Shown piece after piece: positions 1 to 8,892 of a stretch of DNA of 64,000 nucleotides. This stretch comes from Saliniramus sp050485405. GTDB lineage: Bacteria; Pseudomonadota; Alphaproteobacteria; Rhizobiales; Beijerinckiaceae. The notes beneath the pieces are model-generated. The model searched no databases and was not told the origin of the DNA. It was given only the letters and a program-made list of their open reading frames with translations. The position numbers were made by a program, and so were the translations under genes. Position 1 is the stretch's first letter. The number at the start of each line of letters is the position of its first letter. The stretch spans positions 4,282-68,281 of the forward strand of contig JBJHBI010000016.1 in NCBI GenBank assembly GCA_050485405.1, in the 5' to 3' direction.

Positions 1-1052
1 GGCTCTGCCTTATCCAGATCGCATCACCGGACGAAGCCGTACTGATCGATCCGCTGGCGGACGGGATCGATCTCGCACCGTTCTTCGCGCTGATGGCGGA
101 TGAAGGCACCGTCAAGGTGTTCCATTCCGCGCGCCAGGACGTCGAGATCATCTGGACCATGGGCCGCGTCATTCCCACGCCGCTCTTCGACACGCAGGTC
201 GCGGCCATGGTCTGCGGCTATGGTGATTCGGTTTCCTACGAACAACTCGCCAACGATCTCGCAAAGGCGCGCATCGACAAGTCGTCGCGCTTCACCGACT
301 GGTCGCGCCGTCCGTTGAGCGAGGCGCAGCGCGCCTATGCGCTCTCCGACGTGACCCATCTCGTCGCGATCTACGAGATCCTCGCCGCGCGGCTCGAAGA
401 GACCGGACGCAGCGCCTGGCTCGACGAGGAGATGGCGGTTCTGATCGACCCCGCGACCTATGAGGGCGATCCCTACCGCGCCCATCGCCGCCTGATCGGG
501 CGCATTCGCAAGGTCAAGGAACTCGCCGTGCTGATCGAAGTAGCAGCCTGGCGCGAGCGCGAGGCGCAGAAACGCGACGTGCCGCGCAACCGCGTCCTCA
601 AGGACGATGCGGTGGTCGAACTCGCGATCTCGCAGCCGCGCGATATCGAAGCGATGACCCGTCTGCGCTCGGTGCCCAACGGTTTCGAGCGCTCACGCAA
701 CGGCGCCGGCGCCCTCGCCGCCATCGAGGCGGGGCTCGCCCGTGATCTCTCCGAGTTGAAGCTGCCGGAGCGGCCGCGCGGGCGCAACAACGTGGGCGCC
801 ACGGTGGATCTGCTCAAGGTGCTCCTGAAGGCCGTCTGCGAGCAGAACGACGTCGCCCCCAAGATCGTGGCCAATGTCGACGATCTCGAAGCGATCGCCG
901 ATGACGACGAGGCCGATGTCGCCGCGCTGAAAGGCTGGCGCCGAGGCCTGTTCGGCGAGAAGGCGCTCGCGCTCAAACATGGCGGGCTCTCCCTCGCCAT
1001 CGAGAACGGCACGGTCGTGATGATCCCCCGCGAAGGCGGCGACGCGTCCTGA
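1..1052 (+). CDS. rnd: Ribonuclease D, 5' end outside the window
   Basis: A 3'-5' exoribonuclease of the DEDDy family that trims tRNA precursors and other RNAs. The frame is open from base 3, so the start codon and the first exonuclease motif (Exo I, DTE type) lie upstream of the window. Visible near the edge is the CLIQIA strand that normally follows Exo I. The Exo II region is at VFHSARQDVEII (bases about 117-154). The Exo III region with its Tyr and Asp is at AYALSDVTHL (about bases 333-362). An HRDC-like RNA-binding segment follows, roughly bases 550-740, then a C-terminal helical tail as in full-length RNase D. The stop at 1050-1052 lies 9 bases from the convergent ccmH stop. A second, much shorter RNase D-type protein is encoded at 45845-46474, so this long one is the canonical Rnd. 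Confidence 0.9.
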   Translation, partial: LCLIQIASPDEAVLIDPLADGIDLAPFFALMADEGTVKVFHSARQDVEIIWTMGRVIPTPLFDTQVAAMVCGYGDSVSYEQLANDLAKARIDKSSRFTDWSRRPLSEAQRAYALSDVTHLVAIYEILAARLEETGRSAWLDEEMAVLIDPATYEGDPYRAHRRLIGRIRKVKELAVLIEVAAWREREAQKRDVPRNRVLKDDAVVELAISQPRDIEAMTRLRSVPNGFERSRNGAGALAAIEAGLARDLSELKLPERPRGRNNVGATVDLLKVLLKAVCEQNDVAPKIVANVDDLEAIADDDEADVAALKGWRRGLFGEKALALKHGGLSLAIENGTVVMIPREGGDAS

Positions 1053-1061
1053 GGCGCGCCG

Positions 1062-1646
1062 TCAGGCCTTGCCTGCAGGGTCGTTCTTGCCCTGCGCCTC
1101 ACCGGCGAGGATACGCTCCAGCTCCGCACGCTCTTCCGGCGTCAGATCGGCAGTGACCGTCGGCGCGACGTCGCGGCGCCGGCGCAGGGCGATGACGAGA
1201 CCAAGCGCGCCGGCACCGAGCACCAGCACGGGCGAGCCCCAGAGCAACACGGTGCTGGCGTTGAACGGAGGCGTGAAGAGCACGAACTCCCCGTAGCGGG
1301 CCACGACGAAATCCTCGATCTCCTGATCGGAATACCCGTCGACCAGCCGCTCACGCACCAGAACGCGCAGGTCGCGCGCGAGCGGGGCGTCGGAATCGTC
1401 GATCGACTGGTTCTGGCAGACGAGGCAGCGCAGATTCGCCGACAGCGCCCGCGCCCGGCGCTCCAGTTCCGGATCGTCGAGAATCTCGTCGGGTTGCGGC
1501 GCCGCGAGCGCCGGCGTCGCGGTGATGGGCGCGCCCGACAGCATCATCGCGGCGGCGAGGCACAGCGCCATTGCAGAGACTCTGGCCAAGGCAGACGCCC
1601 CGTCGAAGATCGAAGTTCCGGCGAAAACTCTCGTGAAGGCCGTCAT
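1062..1646 (-). CDS. ccmH: Cytochrome c-type biogenesis protein CcmH
   Basis: Thiol-redox component of System I cytochrome c maturation; it keeps apocytochrome CXXCH thiols reduced for haem ligation by CcmF in the periplasm. The 194-residue protein has an N-terminal signal/anchor (about residues 22-47), the family's LRCLVCQNQSI motif with the redox CxxC pair, and one C-terminal membrane segment (VLLWGSPVLVLGAGALGLVI) followed by a basic stretch. The start at 1646 is preferred over an upstream in-frame start because a strong GAGGAGGG ribosome site lies just upstream and because the longer version would run into ccmF. It is the last gene of ccmI-ccmE-ccmF-ccmH, with 13 bases between ccmF and ccmH. 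Confidence 0.93.
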   Translation of the reverse strand: MTAFTRVFAGTSIFDGASALARVSAMALCLAAAMMLSGAPITATPALAAPQPDEILDDPELERRARALSANLRCLVCQNQSIDDSDAPLARDLRVLVRERLVDGYSDQEIEDFVVARYGEFVLFTPPFNASTVLLWGSPVLVLGAGALGLVIALRRRRDVAPTVTADLTPEERAELERILAGEAQGKNDPAGKA

Positions 1647-1659
1647 ATCGGCACCCTCC

Positions 1660-3657
1660 TCATTCCGCCGGTGCCGGCGTCGCCCCGGGCACGCGCTCCT
1701 CGCGACGCGCACGCACGGGCGCACCGACACGGAAGCGCCTGTCCGTCATCGCGATCCCGGCCCCGAGCGCCGTGATCACGGTGCCGATCCAGATCAGCAG
1801 GATCAGGGGCTTGTAATAGAGCCGCAGACCGAGCGAGCCGTCTGGCTGGGGCTCGCCGAAGCTCAGATAGACCTGCGAGAAGCCCACGGTGTGCAGGCCG
1901 GCCTGGGTCGTCGGCATGTTGCGGGCGGGGAAGAAGCGCTTCGAGGTCTCGCTCTGGCCGATCTCCCGGTCGCCGTGGAACACGGTCATGCGCGCCACGT
2001 CTTCCTGGAAATTCGGCCCCGTACGCGGGAATACCGCATCGAGCCGCACCGAATAGGCTCCGCCCACATGCTGCACGTCACCGGGACGCATGGTCACGAT
2101 ACGCTCCGTCGACCAGGCGGTGGCGGCGATGCCGATCACGGTGACGCCGACACCCGCATGGGCGACCACGGTGCCCCAGGTCGAGCGCGGCAGGCCGCGC
2201 GCCTTGCGCATGGCCTCGCTCAGGCCGGCCCCGCCGTTGAAGGAACGTGTGACGATCTCGTTGAAGGCGCCGACGATCAGGAAAATGCCGAGCCCGACGC
2301 CGAGCGGCGCCGCGACGGGACCGCCGAAGGTGAAGGCGTAGACGATCACCGTGAGGACCACCGAGATCAGGATCGCCCCGGCCAGCCGTTGCGCCACGCC
2401 GGAGAGGTCGCCGCGCTTCCAGGCCATGACCTGGCCGAAGGGCAGCAGCAGCAAGAGCGGCACCATCAGCGGCACGAAAGTGGCATTGAAGAAGGGCGGC
2501 CCGACCGAGATCTTCGCCCCCGTCACCGCCTCGAGCGCGAGCGGATAGAGGGTCCCGATCAGCACCGTCGCGCAGGCGGTGGCGAGGAAGAGATTGTTCA
2601 CGACGAGCGTGCCCTCGCGCGAGACCGGCGCGAAGATGCCGCCCTGGCGCAGCAACGGCGCGCGCCAAGCGAAGAGCGCGAGCGAGCCGCCGATGAAGAA
2701 GACGAGGATCCCCAGAATATACAGCCCGCGATCGGGGTCGACGGCGAAGGCATGCACGGAGGTCAGCACGCCCGAGCGCACCAGGAAGGTGCCCATGAGC
2801 GAGAGCGAGAAGGTCAGGATCGCGAGCAGGATCGTCCAGATCTTGAGCGCGTCGCGCTTCTCCATCACCACGGTGGAATGGATCAGTGCGGTGCCGAGGA
2901 TCCAGGGCAGCAGCGAAGCGTTCTCCACCGGGTCCCAGAACCACCAGCCGCCCCAGCCGAGCTCGTAATAGGCCCAGTAGGAGCCCATCGAGATACCCAG
3001 CGTCAGGAACAGCCATGCGCCCAGCGTCCAGGGGCGCACCGCGCGCGCCCAGACCGCGTCGATCTTGCCCTCGATCAAGGCCGCCATGGCGAAGGCGAAG
3101 GTGATCGAAAAGCCGACATAGCCGATATAGAGGAGCGGCGGATGGATCGCGAGGCCGATATCCTGGAGGATGGGATTGAGGTCACGCCCCTCGAACGGCG
3201 CCTGCGGGATGCGCTCGAACGGGTTCGAGGTGAGCAGCAGAAACAGCAGGAACGCGATCGTGACGGAGGCCTGCACCGCGATCGTGTTGGCGCGCAGCTT
3301 CGGCGGCACGGAATTGCGCGCGATCGCCACCAGCGCGCCGAACAGGGCGAGGATCACGATCCAGAGCAGCATCGAGCCCTCGTGATTGCCCCAGACGCCG
3401 GTCACCTTGTAGAGCATCGGCTTCTGCGAATGCGAATTCGCGTAGACGTTCGTCACCGAGAAGTCGGAGGTGACATAGGCGTAGGTCAGGACGCCGAAGG
3501 AGAACAGTACCAGCAGGAAGACGCCGATCGCCGCCGGCGCGCCGACCCCCATCAGCACCGGATCGTTGCTGCGCGCCCCCCAGAAGGGGACGACCATCTG
3601 GATCACCGACAGGCCGAGCGCCAGCGCCAGTGCGAAATGTCCCGCCTCGATCAGCAA
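1660..3657 (-). CDS. ccmF: Haem lyase subunit CcmF
   Basis: Large integral membrane protein of the haem lyase complex; it transfers haem from CcmE to apocytochrome c. About 665 residues with many membrane helices, the GVWGNHEGSMLLWI segment, and the tryptophan-rich WWD signature (WGGWWFWDPVENASLLPWI). Conserved periplasmic His residues lie around these loops. Family members begin with a short sequence like M(I/L)xEIGHFAL. Here that sequence is preceded only by TTG (3657) or CTG (3654), so the start is non-ATG; a purine-rich AAGGGG lies about 12 bases upstream. An ATG further upstream would add a basic, non-homologous stretch overlapping ccmE. Gap to ccmE is 55 bases. Confidence 0.92.
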   Translation of the reverse strand: MLIEAGHFALALALGLSVIQMVVPFWGARSNDPVLMGVGAPAAIGVFLLVLFSFGVLTYAYVTSDFSVTNVYANSHSQKPMLYKVTGVWGNHEGSMLLWIVILALFGALVAIARNSVPPKLRANTIAVQASVTIAFLLFLLLTSNPFERIPQAPFEGRDLNPILQDIGLAIHPPLLYIGYVGFSITFAFAMAALIEGKIDAVWARAVRPWTLGAWLFLTLGISMGSYWAYYELGWGGWWFWDPVENASLLPWILGTALIHSTVVMEKRDALKIWTILLAILTFSLSLMGTFLVRSGVLTSVHAFAVDPDRGLYILGILVFFIGGSLALFAWRAPLLRQGGIFAPVSREGTLVVNNLFLATACATVLIGTLYPLALEAVTGAKISVGPPFFNATFVPLMVPLLLLLPFGQVMAWKRGDLSGVAQRLAGAILISVVLTVIVYAFTFGGPVAAPLGVGLGIFLIVGAFNEIVTRSFNGGAGLSEAMRKARGLPRSTWGTVVAHAGVGVTVIGIAATAWSTERIVTMRPGDVQHVGGAYSVRLDAVFPRTGPNFQEDVARMTVFHGDREIGQSETSKRFFPARNMPTTQAGLHTVGFSQVYLSFGEPQPDGSLGLRLYYKPLILLIWIGTVITALGAGIAMTDRRFRVGAPVRARREERVPGATPAPAE

Positions 3658-3712
3658 TTCACCACCCCTTCGACTTCGCGCCCCTGAACCTCGATGACGA
3701 CCCGGCCGGCCC

Positions 3713-4168
3713 TCATTGCGTGCCGGGCGCCGGATCCCCGTGCTGCCAGACGCCCTGCGCCTTGAGCGCATCGGCGACTTCGCGCGGCATGTAGTTCTCG
3801 TCGTGACGTGCGAGCACCGTGTCGGCCCGGAACAGGCCCGAACCGTCGATCGCGCCCTCGGTTACCACACCCTGCCCTTCGCGGAACAGGTCCGGCAAGA
3901 GCCCCTGATACCGCACCTCGATCGATGCGCCGCCGTCGGTGACCCGGAAATAATGGATCTGCCCGGTCTCGCGGCGGATCGAGCCGTCCTCGACGAGGCC
4001 GCCGAGGCGGAAACGCACACCCTCGTCGAAGCCCTGGGCCGCGATTTCGCTCGGCGCGCGGAAGAAGACGATGGTGTCGCGCATGGCGAAGAGCACGAGG
4101 CCCAGCGACAGGCCGAGCACCGCGCCCGAGACACCGATCAGGACCAGACGGCGTTGTTTGCGTGTCAT
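3713..4168 (-). CDS. ccmE: Cytochrome c maturation haem chaperone CcmE
   Basis: Periplasmic haem chaperone that covalently binds haem through a histidine and hands it to CcmF/CcmH. The 151-residue product has a basic N terminus (MTRKQRR), one membrane anchor (about residues 8-27) and an OB-fold beta domain. The haem-binding motif LARHDENYMP carries the reactive His and the conserved downstream Tyr (HDExY). The start at 4168 gives the normal family length. Only 5 bases separate it from ccmI, indicating one transcript. Confidence 0.94.
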   Translation of the reverse strand: MTRKQRRLVLIGVSGAVLGLSLGLVLFAMRDTIVFFRAPSEIAAQGFDEGVRFRLGGLVEDGSIRRETGQIHYFRVTDGGASIEVRYQGLLPDLFREGQGVVTEGAIDGSGLFRADTVLARHDENYMPREVADALKAQGVWQHGDPAPGTQ

Positions 4169-4173
4169 CTTTC

Positions 4174-5280
4174 TCACTCTCGATCGATACCGGCTTCGCG
4201 CGCCACGTCCTCGACATGCGCGATCGCCTCGCTGTCGCCGGCCAGCGCGCGCCGCGCTTCCGCCAGCGCTTCCGCCGCCCGGTTTTCCTGCCCGAGCACC
4301 GCGTAGGAGCGCACGAGCCGGCCCCATTCCTCGGCATTGCCGCCCTCGGTGGCGAGCCGCTCCGCGAGCCCCGAGACCATACCGGCGATCGCACCGCTGC
4401 CGACCGCCTCGCCCGCGTCGCTGGCGGCGGCGCCCTCGCCTTCCAGAGCCGCGATACGCTGGCGCACCACCGGCACCCAGGGGGCATCTGGCGCGGAATC
4501 GGCGAGCAGGCTGCCGTAGCGCTCCAGGGCGATATCCTCGTCGCCGTCCTGATGCGCCGCCGTCGCGAGGAAGAAGCGGGCCTTGGGATGGCGGGCGTCA
4601 TGGGTGAGCGCCTGCTCGAAAGCCTCGCGCGCCGAGGAGGAGACGATGCCCTCCGACGCCATGACCAGCGCCTCGCCGAAATTCGCCAGCCGCTCGGCAT
4701 CCTCGCCCAGATGGCGCAATGCGCGCTGATAGGCGAGCGCGGCATCGTCGAAACGGCCCATGCGCAGGTAGACCGGCGCGATCACCTCCCAGCCCTGCCC
4801 GTCTTCGGGGTTGCGCTGGAGATGGGACTCGATCTGCGCCACCGCCTGATTCATGTCGATGTCACCATCCGGCGAGACGGGTTGTATCCGCGCGCTCAGC
4901 GGCTGACCCGGCATTTCCGGAGAACCATGCGCGCCGTAGATCGCGAGTGCCACGAGCGGGATCGCCGAGAGAGCGAGCGCCGAGGTCGCACGGCGCCGGC
5001 GCAGGGCCGGTTCATCGAGGGACTTGTCGCCGGCCTCGCGCCGCGCATCGGCGCGGATCAGCCGCCGCGCCGCCTCGGCCTTCGCCGCTGCGGCCTCCTC
5101 GGGCGTGAACATGCCGCGCGCGAGATCACGGTCGATCTCGTGCAGTTGCTCCTCGTAGAACAGACGCTCCCCTTCCGCAGCCGAGGCGGGTCCGAACGCC
5201 CTGCGCGGACGCGACAGCGGCCAGAGGACCGCCATGATCGTGGCCGCGGTCATCGCGATGAAGAGTATCCAGATCGACAT
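4174..5280 (-). CDS. ccmI: Cytochrome c maturation apocytochrome chaperone CcmI (CycH)
   Basis: Chaperone that captures apocytochrome c C-termini and delivers them to CcmFH. The 368-residue protein has the standard CcmI layout: an N-terminal membrane helix (residues 1-22), a cytoplasmic loop rich in Glu/Arg (YEEQLHEIDRDLARG and an Ala-rich helix), a second membrane helix (about residues 98-115), and a periplasmic C-terminal region of TPR helices (about 140-360). It is the first gene of the ccm operon; AGGTG lies just before the ATG at 5280. No ccmABCD, ccmG or dsbD gene is present here, so the other System I genes must be elsewhere, as is usual in rhizobia. Confidence 0.9.
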   Translation of the reverse strand: MSIWILFIAMTAATIMAVLWPLSRPRRAFGPASAAEGERLFYEEQLHEIDRDLARGMFTPEEAAAAKAEAARRLIRADARREAGDKSLDEPALRRRRATSALALSAIPLVALAIYGAHGSPEMPGQPLSARIQPVSPDGDIDMNQAVAQIESHLQRNPEDGQGWEVIAPVYLRMGRFDDAALAYQRALRHLGEDAERLANFGEALVMASEGIVSSSAREAFEQALTHDARHPKARFFLATAAHQDGDEDIALERYGSLLADSAPDAPWVPVVRQRIAALEGEGAAASDAGEAVGSGAIAGMVSGLAERLATEGGNAEEWGRLVRSYAVLGQENRAAEALAEARRALAGDSEAIAHVEDVAREAGIDRE

Positions 5281-5397
5281 GGCACCTATCTACAGTGAAG
5301 CGCTTCGCCTGACGATGTAATGTCCCGGCGACACGGTGTCACGCAAGGGATGTTACTGAATAGGCAAAAACATGGCCGGATGCGCCCCTGCGGCCGC

Positions 5398-6354
5398 TCA
5401 GCGCAACATATGCGCCTGAAGGCCGAGATAGACGTCGTTGCGACCGCCCTCGGGCATGGAGATGCCACCGGCAAACCGCAGCCGGACCGGTCCGACGCGC
5501 CATCCGGTCACATGTGCGCCGACGCGCCATTCGCGATAGCCCGGCTCGGCATATCCGGTCAGTTCGGGGCCGGCGAAGACACCGTCGGCGATTTCGATCC
5601 CGCCGGCGACCCTCCCCCAGACCGAGGGCAAGGCGGAGCCGGCCATCAAGGTCGCATGGAGGAGATAGCTGCGGCCCGACGACCCCGCCCTGCCCGGCAT
5701 CGGAGCCTCGCGCCACAATTCCCCGAGAAACGCCGCGCCGAGCCGGGTCGCCTGCCAGCGCGGCAGGGCATCCTCCCCGAGCGTCTGGGCGCGGATCATC
5801 TCGGGACCGGCGACGAGCGTCAGGAAGCCGATCCGCGTATTGGCCTGTCGGCCGAAATAGACCCGCGTGATCTGCGTCAGGCGCGGGACGTGAGCGACGA
5901 AACCGTCGGGCCCGTCCCAGCGCTGCCGGGTCGCGCCGAGATTGGTCATGAAGAGCGCGACCGGTCCCGGTGCTTCGATATCCCCCGACAGGCTGTGCTT
6001 CATCCCGCTGCCGGCGAAGATGGAGATTTCTGCGAGTTCGACGGACGAAAACAGCACCCGGTCGTAACGCCGCGTGACCTTCCGTGCGCCGACCGGGTCC
6101 CGATCGCCATCCTCCGCCTCACGCGCCTCGCCGGAAGCTCGTCCACCCGGCGCTTGCGTCGCCGATGCTTGTGCGATGTCGATGGCGGGCAACAAGGTGA
6201 GTATGGGCAACAAGGTGAGGAAGCAGCCGAGGCATGCGGCACGAATCAGGTGACGGATCGCGGCTGCCCCCGCTCCATGCGGTGCGCTCGATCGGTGATG
6301 ACGCCTGGAGCCGGCGGCGGGGGTCGGGCGGGCGAAACGCAAGACGGGCGCCAC
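5398..6354 (-). CDS. BcsS-like outer-membrane beta-barrel protein
   Basis: Probably an outer-membrane protein of the cellulose biosynthesis BcsS family. The 318-residue protein has a long Arg/Ala-rich N terminus, a hydrophobic export segment (about residues 38-62), a Gly/Arg/Asp-rich linker, then a beta-rich domain. The C-terminal third shows alternating strands with WGRVAGG, FAGPELTGY and YREWRVGAHVTGWRVGPVRL, a pattern I associate with BcsS of Methylobacterium/Bradyrhizobium. No bcsA, bcsB or other cellulose gene is nearby, so involvement in cellulose export is not supported by context. It lies downstream of the TRAP-TAXI genes on the same strand, separated by 169 bases that contain a 12-bp hairpin. 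The start is uncertain because the N terminus is unusually long before the signal. Confidence 0.6.
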   Translation of the reverse strand: MAPVLRFARPTPAAGSRRHHRSSAPHGAGAAAIRHLIRAACLGCFLTLLPILTLLPAIDIAQASATQAPGGRASGEAREAEDGDRDPVGARKVTRRYDRVLFSSVELAEISIFAGSGMKHSLSGDIEAPGPVALFMTNLGATRQRWDGPDGFVAHVPRLTQITRVYFGRQANTRIGFLTLVAGPEMIRAQTLGEDALPRWQATRLGAAFLGELWREAPMPGRAGSSGRSYLLHATLMAGSALPSVWGRVAGGIEIADGVFAGPELTGYAEPGYREWRVGAHVTGWRVGPVRLRFAGGISMPEGGRNDVYLGLQAHMLR

Positions 6355-6466
6355 CTGAAATCTGAAATTGCCTTAACGCATCATTAACAATCTATCTGCA
6401 ACCGCACAACGCGAACAAGCCGGAAACGGTTGTGCTTATGAGCGCCGGATCCGCCCCCTCAAACGA

Positions 6467-6498
6467 GATACGGCGCGGAATATCTCCCGCGCCGTATC
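6467..6498 (-). terminator. Hairpin after the TRAP-TAXI operon
   Basis: A perfect 12-bp inverted repeat (GATACGGCGCGG, 6467-6478, against 6487-6498) with an 8-base loop sits 25 bases past the stop of the TRAP permease gene. The downstream T content is weak (TCTCGTTTG), so termination would be inefficient, or the hairpin may protect the transcript's 3' end. Confidence 0.5.
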
Positions 6499-6523
6499 CA
6501 TGAGTTTCGCCGATGATGCGCCG

Positions 6524-8779
6524 TCAGGCCGGGCTCGCCGCCCGCGCAGCCGCACGCGCCTCGCGCTTCTCTCGCTGGATGCGCCAATCGGTACGGTAGT
6601 TCCATACGATGATGGCGATCACACCCACCGCGCCGATGGCCTCGGCGATCGGCGTGTTCGGCCACAACAGCGCGACGCCGAAGCCGAACAGCGCGATCCG
6701 CACCGGCCAGTTCAACGGCGCCTCCATATGCCCTTCGATCGCGGAGCCGAGCGCGTAGACGCCGATTACCGCGATCACGAAGATATGGATCACCTCCCAG
6801 GTGCCGCCGCCGATGAAGTTCGTATAGGCGAACAGCACCGGCAGCAGATACAGGCCCTTCGCGACCTTCCATGCTTCGAGGCCGGTGCGCATTGGAGGCG
6901 TCTTGGCGATCGCCGCCGCCGCGAAGGCGGTGATGCAGACGGGCGGTGTGACGTTCGAATCGAGCGACAGCCAGAAGATGATCAGATGCGCCGAGAGCAG
7001 CGCCATCGTGATCACATGCGCGTCGAGCACCTGCGGATAGACCTGCGAGAGGATTTCCGGCGGCGCGGCATTGACGAGCGCGAGTGCCGAATCGCGACTC
7101 ATCGGCTCCGCCAGAGCCGCCAGCGCGGCTGGATCGACCAGCGAGAAGATCACCCGCGTCGCCTCCGGAATCTGCCCGGCGACCATCGCGTCGATCAGCG
7201 CGTTGTTCTGGATCAAGAGATGCAAAGCCGGCGCCGACAATGTCGCGAGGACGATGTAGGAGGCCGTCACGGGCAGCCCCATGCCGAGCACGAGCGAGGC
7301 CAGGGCCACCAGCACGAGCGCGATCAGCAGATTGTTGCCCGACCATTGCGCGATCATCAGCGAGATCGTGTTGCCGATGCCCGTCATGGCGACGACGTTG
7401 ATGATCAGCCCCACCGCGACGAGCAGCACGGCGGTCATGATCATGTTGGTCGAACCGAGGGCGAATGCGTCGAGGATCGCCTTGGGTCCCATTTTGTTCG
7501 GCGTGAACCAGGAGGCGACGACGCAGGCCGCGATGGCGAAGCCCGCCGCATAGGTCGGCGTATAGCCGACGACGAGCAGGCCGATCAGCGTGAAGATCGG
7601 GATGAGGAAGGACGGACCGCCTTTCTTGAGCACCTCCCACGCGGTCGGCGCATCGTCGTCCATGGCCTTGAGATTGTATTTCTTGGCGTTGATACGCACG
7701 AAGAAGGCGACGGAGAGGAAGTAGACGATCGCCGGCAGGAAGCTCACCGCGACGATGGTCAGATAGGAGATCTGGGTGAAGGTCGCCATCACGAAGGCGC
7801 CCGCCCCCATGATCGGCGGCATGATCATGCCACCCGTCGAAGCAGCCGATTCCACTGCTGCCGCAAAGCGTGGCGGAAAGCCGGCCCGCTTCATCAGCGG
7901 AATGGTGATGACCCCGGTCGATACCGTATTGGCCACCGCCGAGCCGCTCGTCGTGCCGGTCAATGCCGACGCGAACACGGAAACGAAGCCCGGCCCGCCG
8001 ACGAACCGTCCGGCCATGGCGCGGGCGAGGTCGACGATGAACACGCCCGCTCCCGAGCGCACGAGAAAGGCGCCGAAGATGATGAAGAGATAGACGTAAG
8101 TCGCCGAGATCAGCGCGATCGAGCCGAACATGCCCTCATCGGCCAGGATCGAGCGGAAGATCAGCGTGTCGACCGACAAGCCGCTGAAGCGCAGCACGCC
8201 CCTGACGGCGGGCCCCCACCAGACGACGTAGGTCAGCGCGACGAGGATGAGGATGGGGATGATGAGCCCCGTGGCGCGCCGGGTGAACTCGATCGCACCC
8301 GCCATCACGATCAAGGCCAGCACGGTCTGGATGCCCTGCATGCGCCCGCGATCGAAGATACTCTGCACATCCGAGAGCAGCCATAAGGTTGCGCCCGCGA
8401 CGATCAGGCCGATCATCATGTCGATCGCGAGCACGATCTTCTCGCCGGCCTCGGTCTTGGCTTTGTAGAGCGGGTAACGCAGGGCGCAGAGAAAGCCGAA
8501 ACCGGCAAAGTGGACACCGGTCAGCCAGAGCGTGTCGAGCCGTCCGAACGTGCTTATCCAGATGTGATACAGAGCCAGCGCGACACCCACCGCATAGGCG
8601 ATCTTGCCGATCAGGTTGTCGGTATCGAAGGAGCGTACATAGGCCTCGTATTCGGCTTCGGCCTCCTGCGCATCCTTGCGAAGCTCTTCCGGCGAGACCG
8701 CGAGGGTGCCGGGTTGCGGCGTGTCGCCGGGCTGCGGATGCGTCGTTTCGGCGTCACGGTCCTTGTTGGGATCACTCAT
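6524..8779 (-). CDS. TRAP transporter permease, fused 4TM/12TM type (TAXI family)
   Basis: Membrane component of a TRAP-TAXI secondary transporter that imports a substrate captured by the periplasmic TAXI protein encoded upstream, driven by an ion gradient. The 751-residue protein is the fused DctQ-DctM form: a charged cytoplasmic N terminus (1-55), four helices of the Q part (about 55-200), then the large M part. The M part has its two pseudosymmetric halves, marked by ALTGTTSGSAVANTVSTG and SAASTGGMIMPPIMGAGAF in the first and by VLGMGLPVTASYIVLA and SNVTPPVCITAFAAAAIA in the second. Fused permeases of this type always pair with TAXI binding proteins, which fits the upstream gene. The substrate cannot be read from the sequence. 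Confidence 0.93.
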   Translation of the reverse strand: MSDPNKDRDAETTHPQPGDTPQPGTLAVSPEELRKDAQEAEAEYEAYVRSFDTDNLIGKIAYAVGVALALYHIWISTFGRLDTLWLTGVHFAGFGFLCALRYPLYKAKTEAGEKIVLAIDMMIGLIVAGATLWLLSDVQSIFDRGRMQGIQTVLALIVMAGAIEFTRRATGLIIPILILVALTYVVWWGPAVRGVLRFSGLSVDTLIFRSILADEGMFGSIALISATYVYLFIIFGAFLVRSGAGVFIVDLARAMAGRFVGGPGFVSVFASALTGTTSGSAVANTVSTGVITIPLMKRAGFPPRFAAAVESAASTGGMIMPPIMGAGAFVMATFTQISYLTIVAVSFLPAIVYFLSVAFFVRINAKKYNLKAMDDDAPTAWEVLKKGGPSFLIPIFTLIGLLVVGYTPTYAAGFAIAACVVASWFTPNKMGPKAILDAFALGSTNMIMTAVLLVAVGLIINVVAMTGIGNTISLMIAQWSGNNLLIALVLVALASLVLGMGLPVTASYIVLATLSAPALHLLIQNNALIDAMVAGQIPEATRVIFSLVDPAALAALAEPMSRDSALALVNAAPPEILSQVYPQVLDAHVITMALLSAHLIIFWLSLDSNVTPPVCITAFAAAAIAKTPPMRTGLEAWKVAKGLYLLPVLFAYTNFIGGGTWEVIHIFVIAVIGVYALGSAIEGHMEAPLNWPVRIALFGFGVALLWPNTPIAEAIGAVGVIAIIVWNYRTDWRIQREKREARAAARAASPA

Positions 8780-8832
8780 GCTCTGATCTCACAGCTCGTC
8801 GCATGCGCCGCAAACCGGCGCCCTCATGAGGC

Positions 8833-8862
8833 AAAAGAGGGCGCGACCGTGGTCACGCCCTC
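8833..8862 (-). terminator. Intrinsic terminator between TAXI binding protein and permease
   Basis: On the minus strand an inverted repeat of 12 bp (one G-T wobble, 8837-8848 and 8851-8862) is followed directly by TTTT. It lies 31 bases after the binding-protein stop and 53 bases before the permease start, so it should end part of the transcripts and make the binding protein the more abundant product. Confidence 0.7.
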
Positions 8863-8892
8863 CTCGAATGTCAGCGGTCCAGGATCATGCGA

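Noticed and set aside
1522..3687. Long plus-strand open frame opposite ccmF and ccmH
   Set aside because: It is Arg/Asp/His-rich, without folds or a ribosome site, and overlaps genes whose motifs are unambiguous on the other strand.
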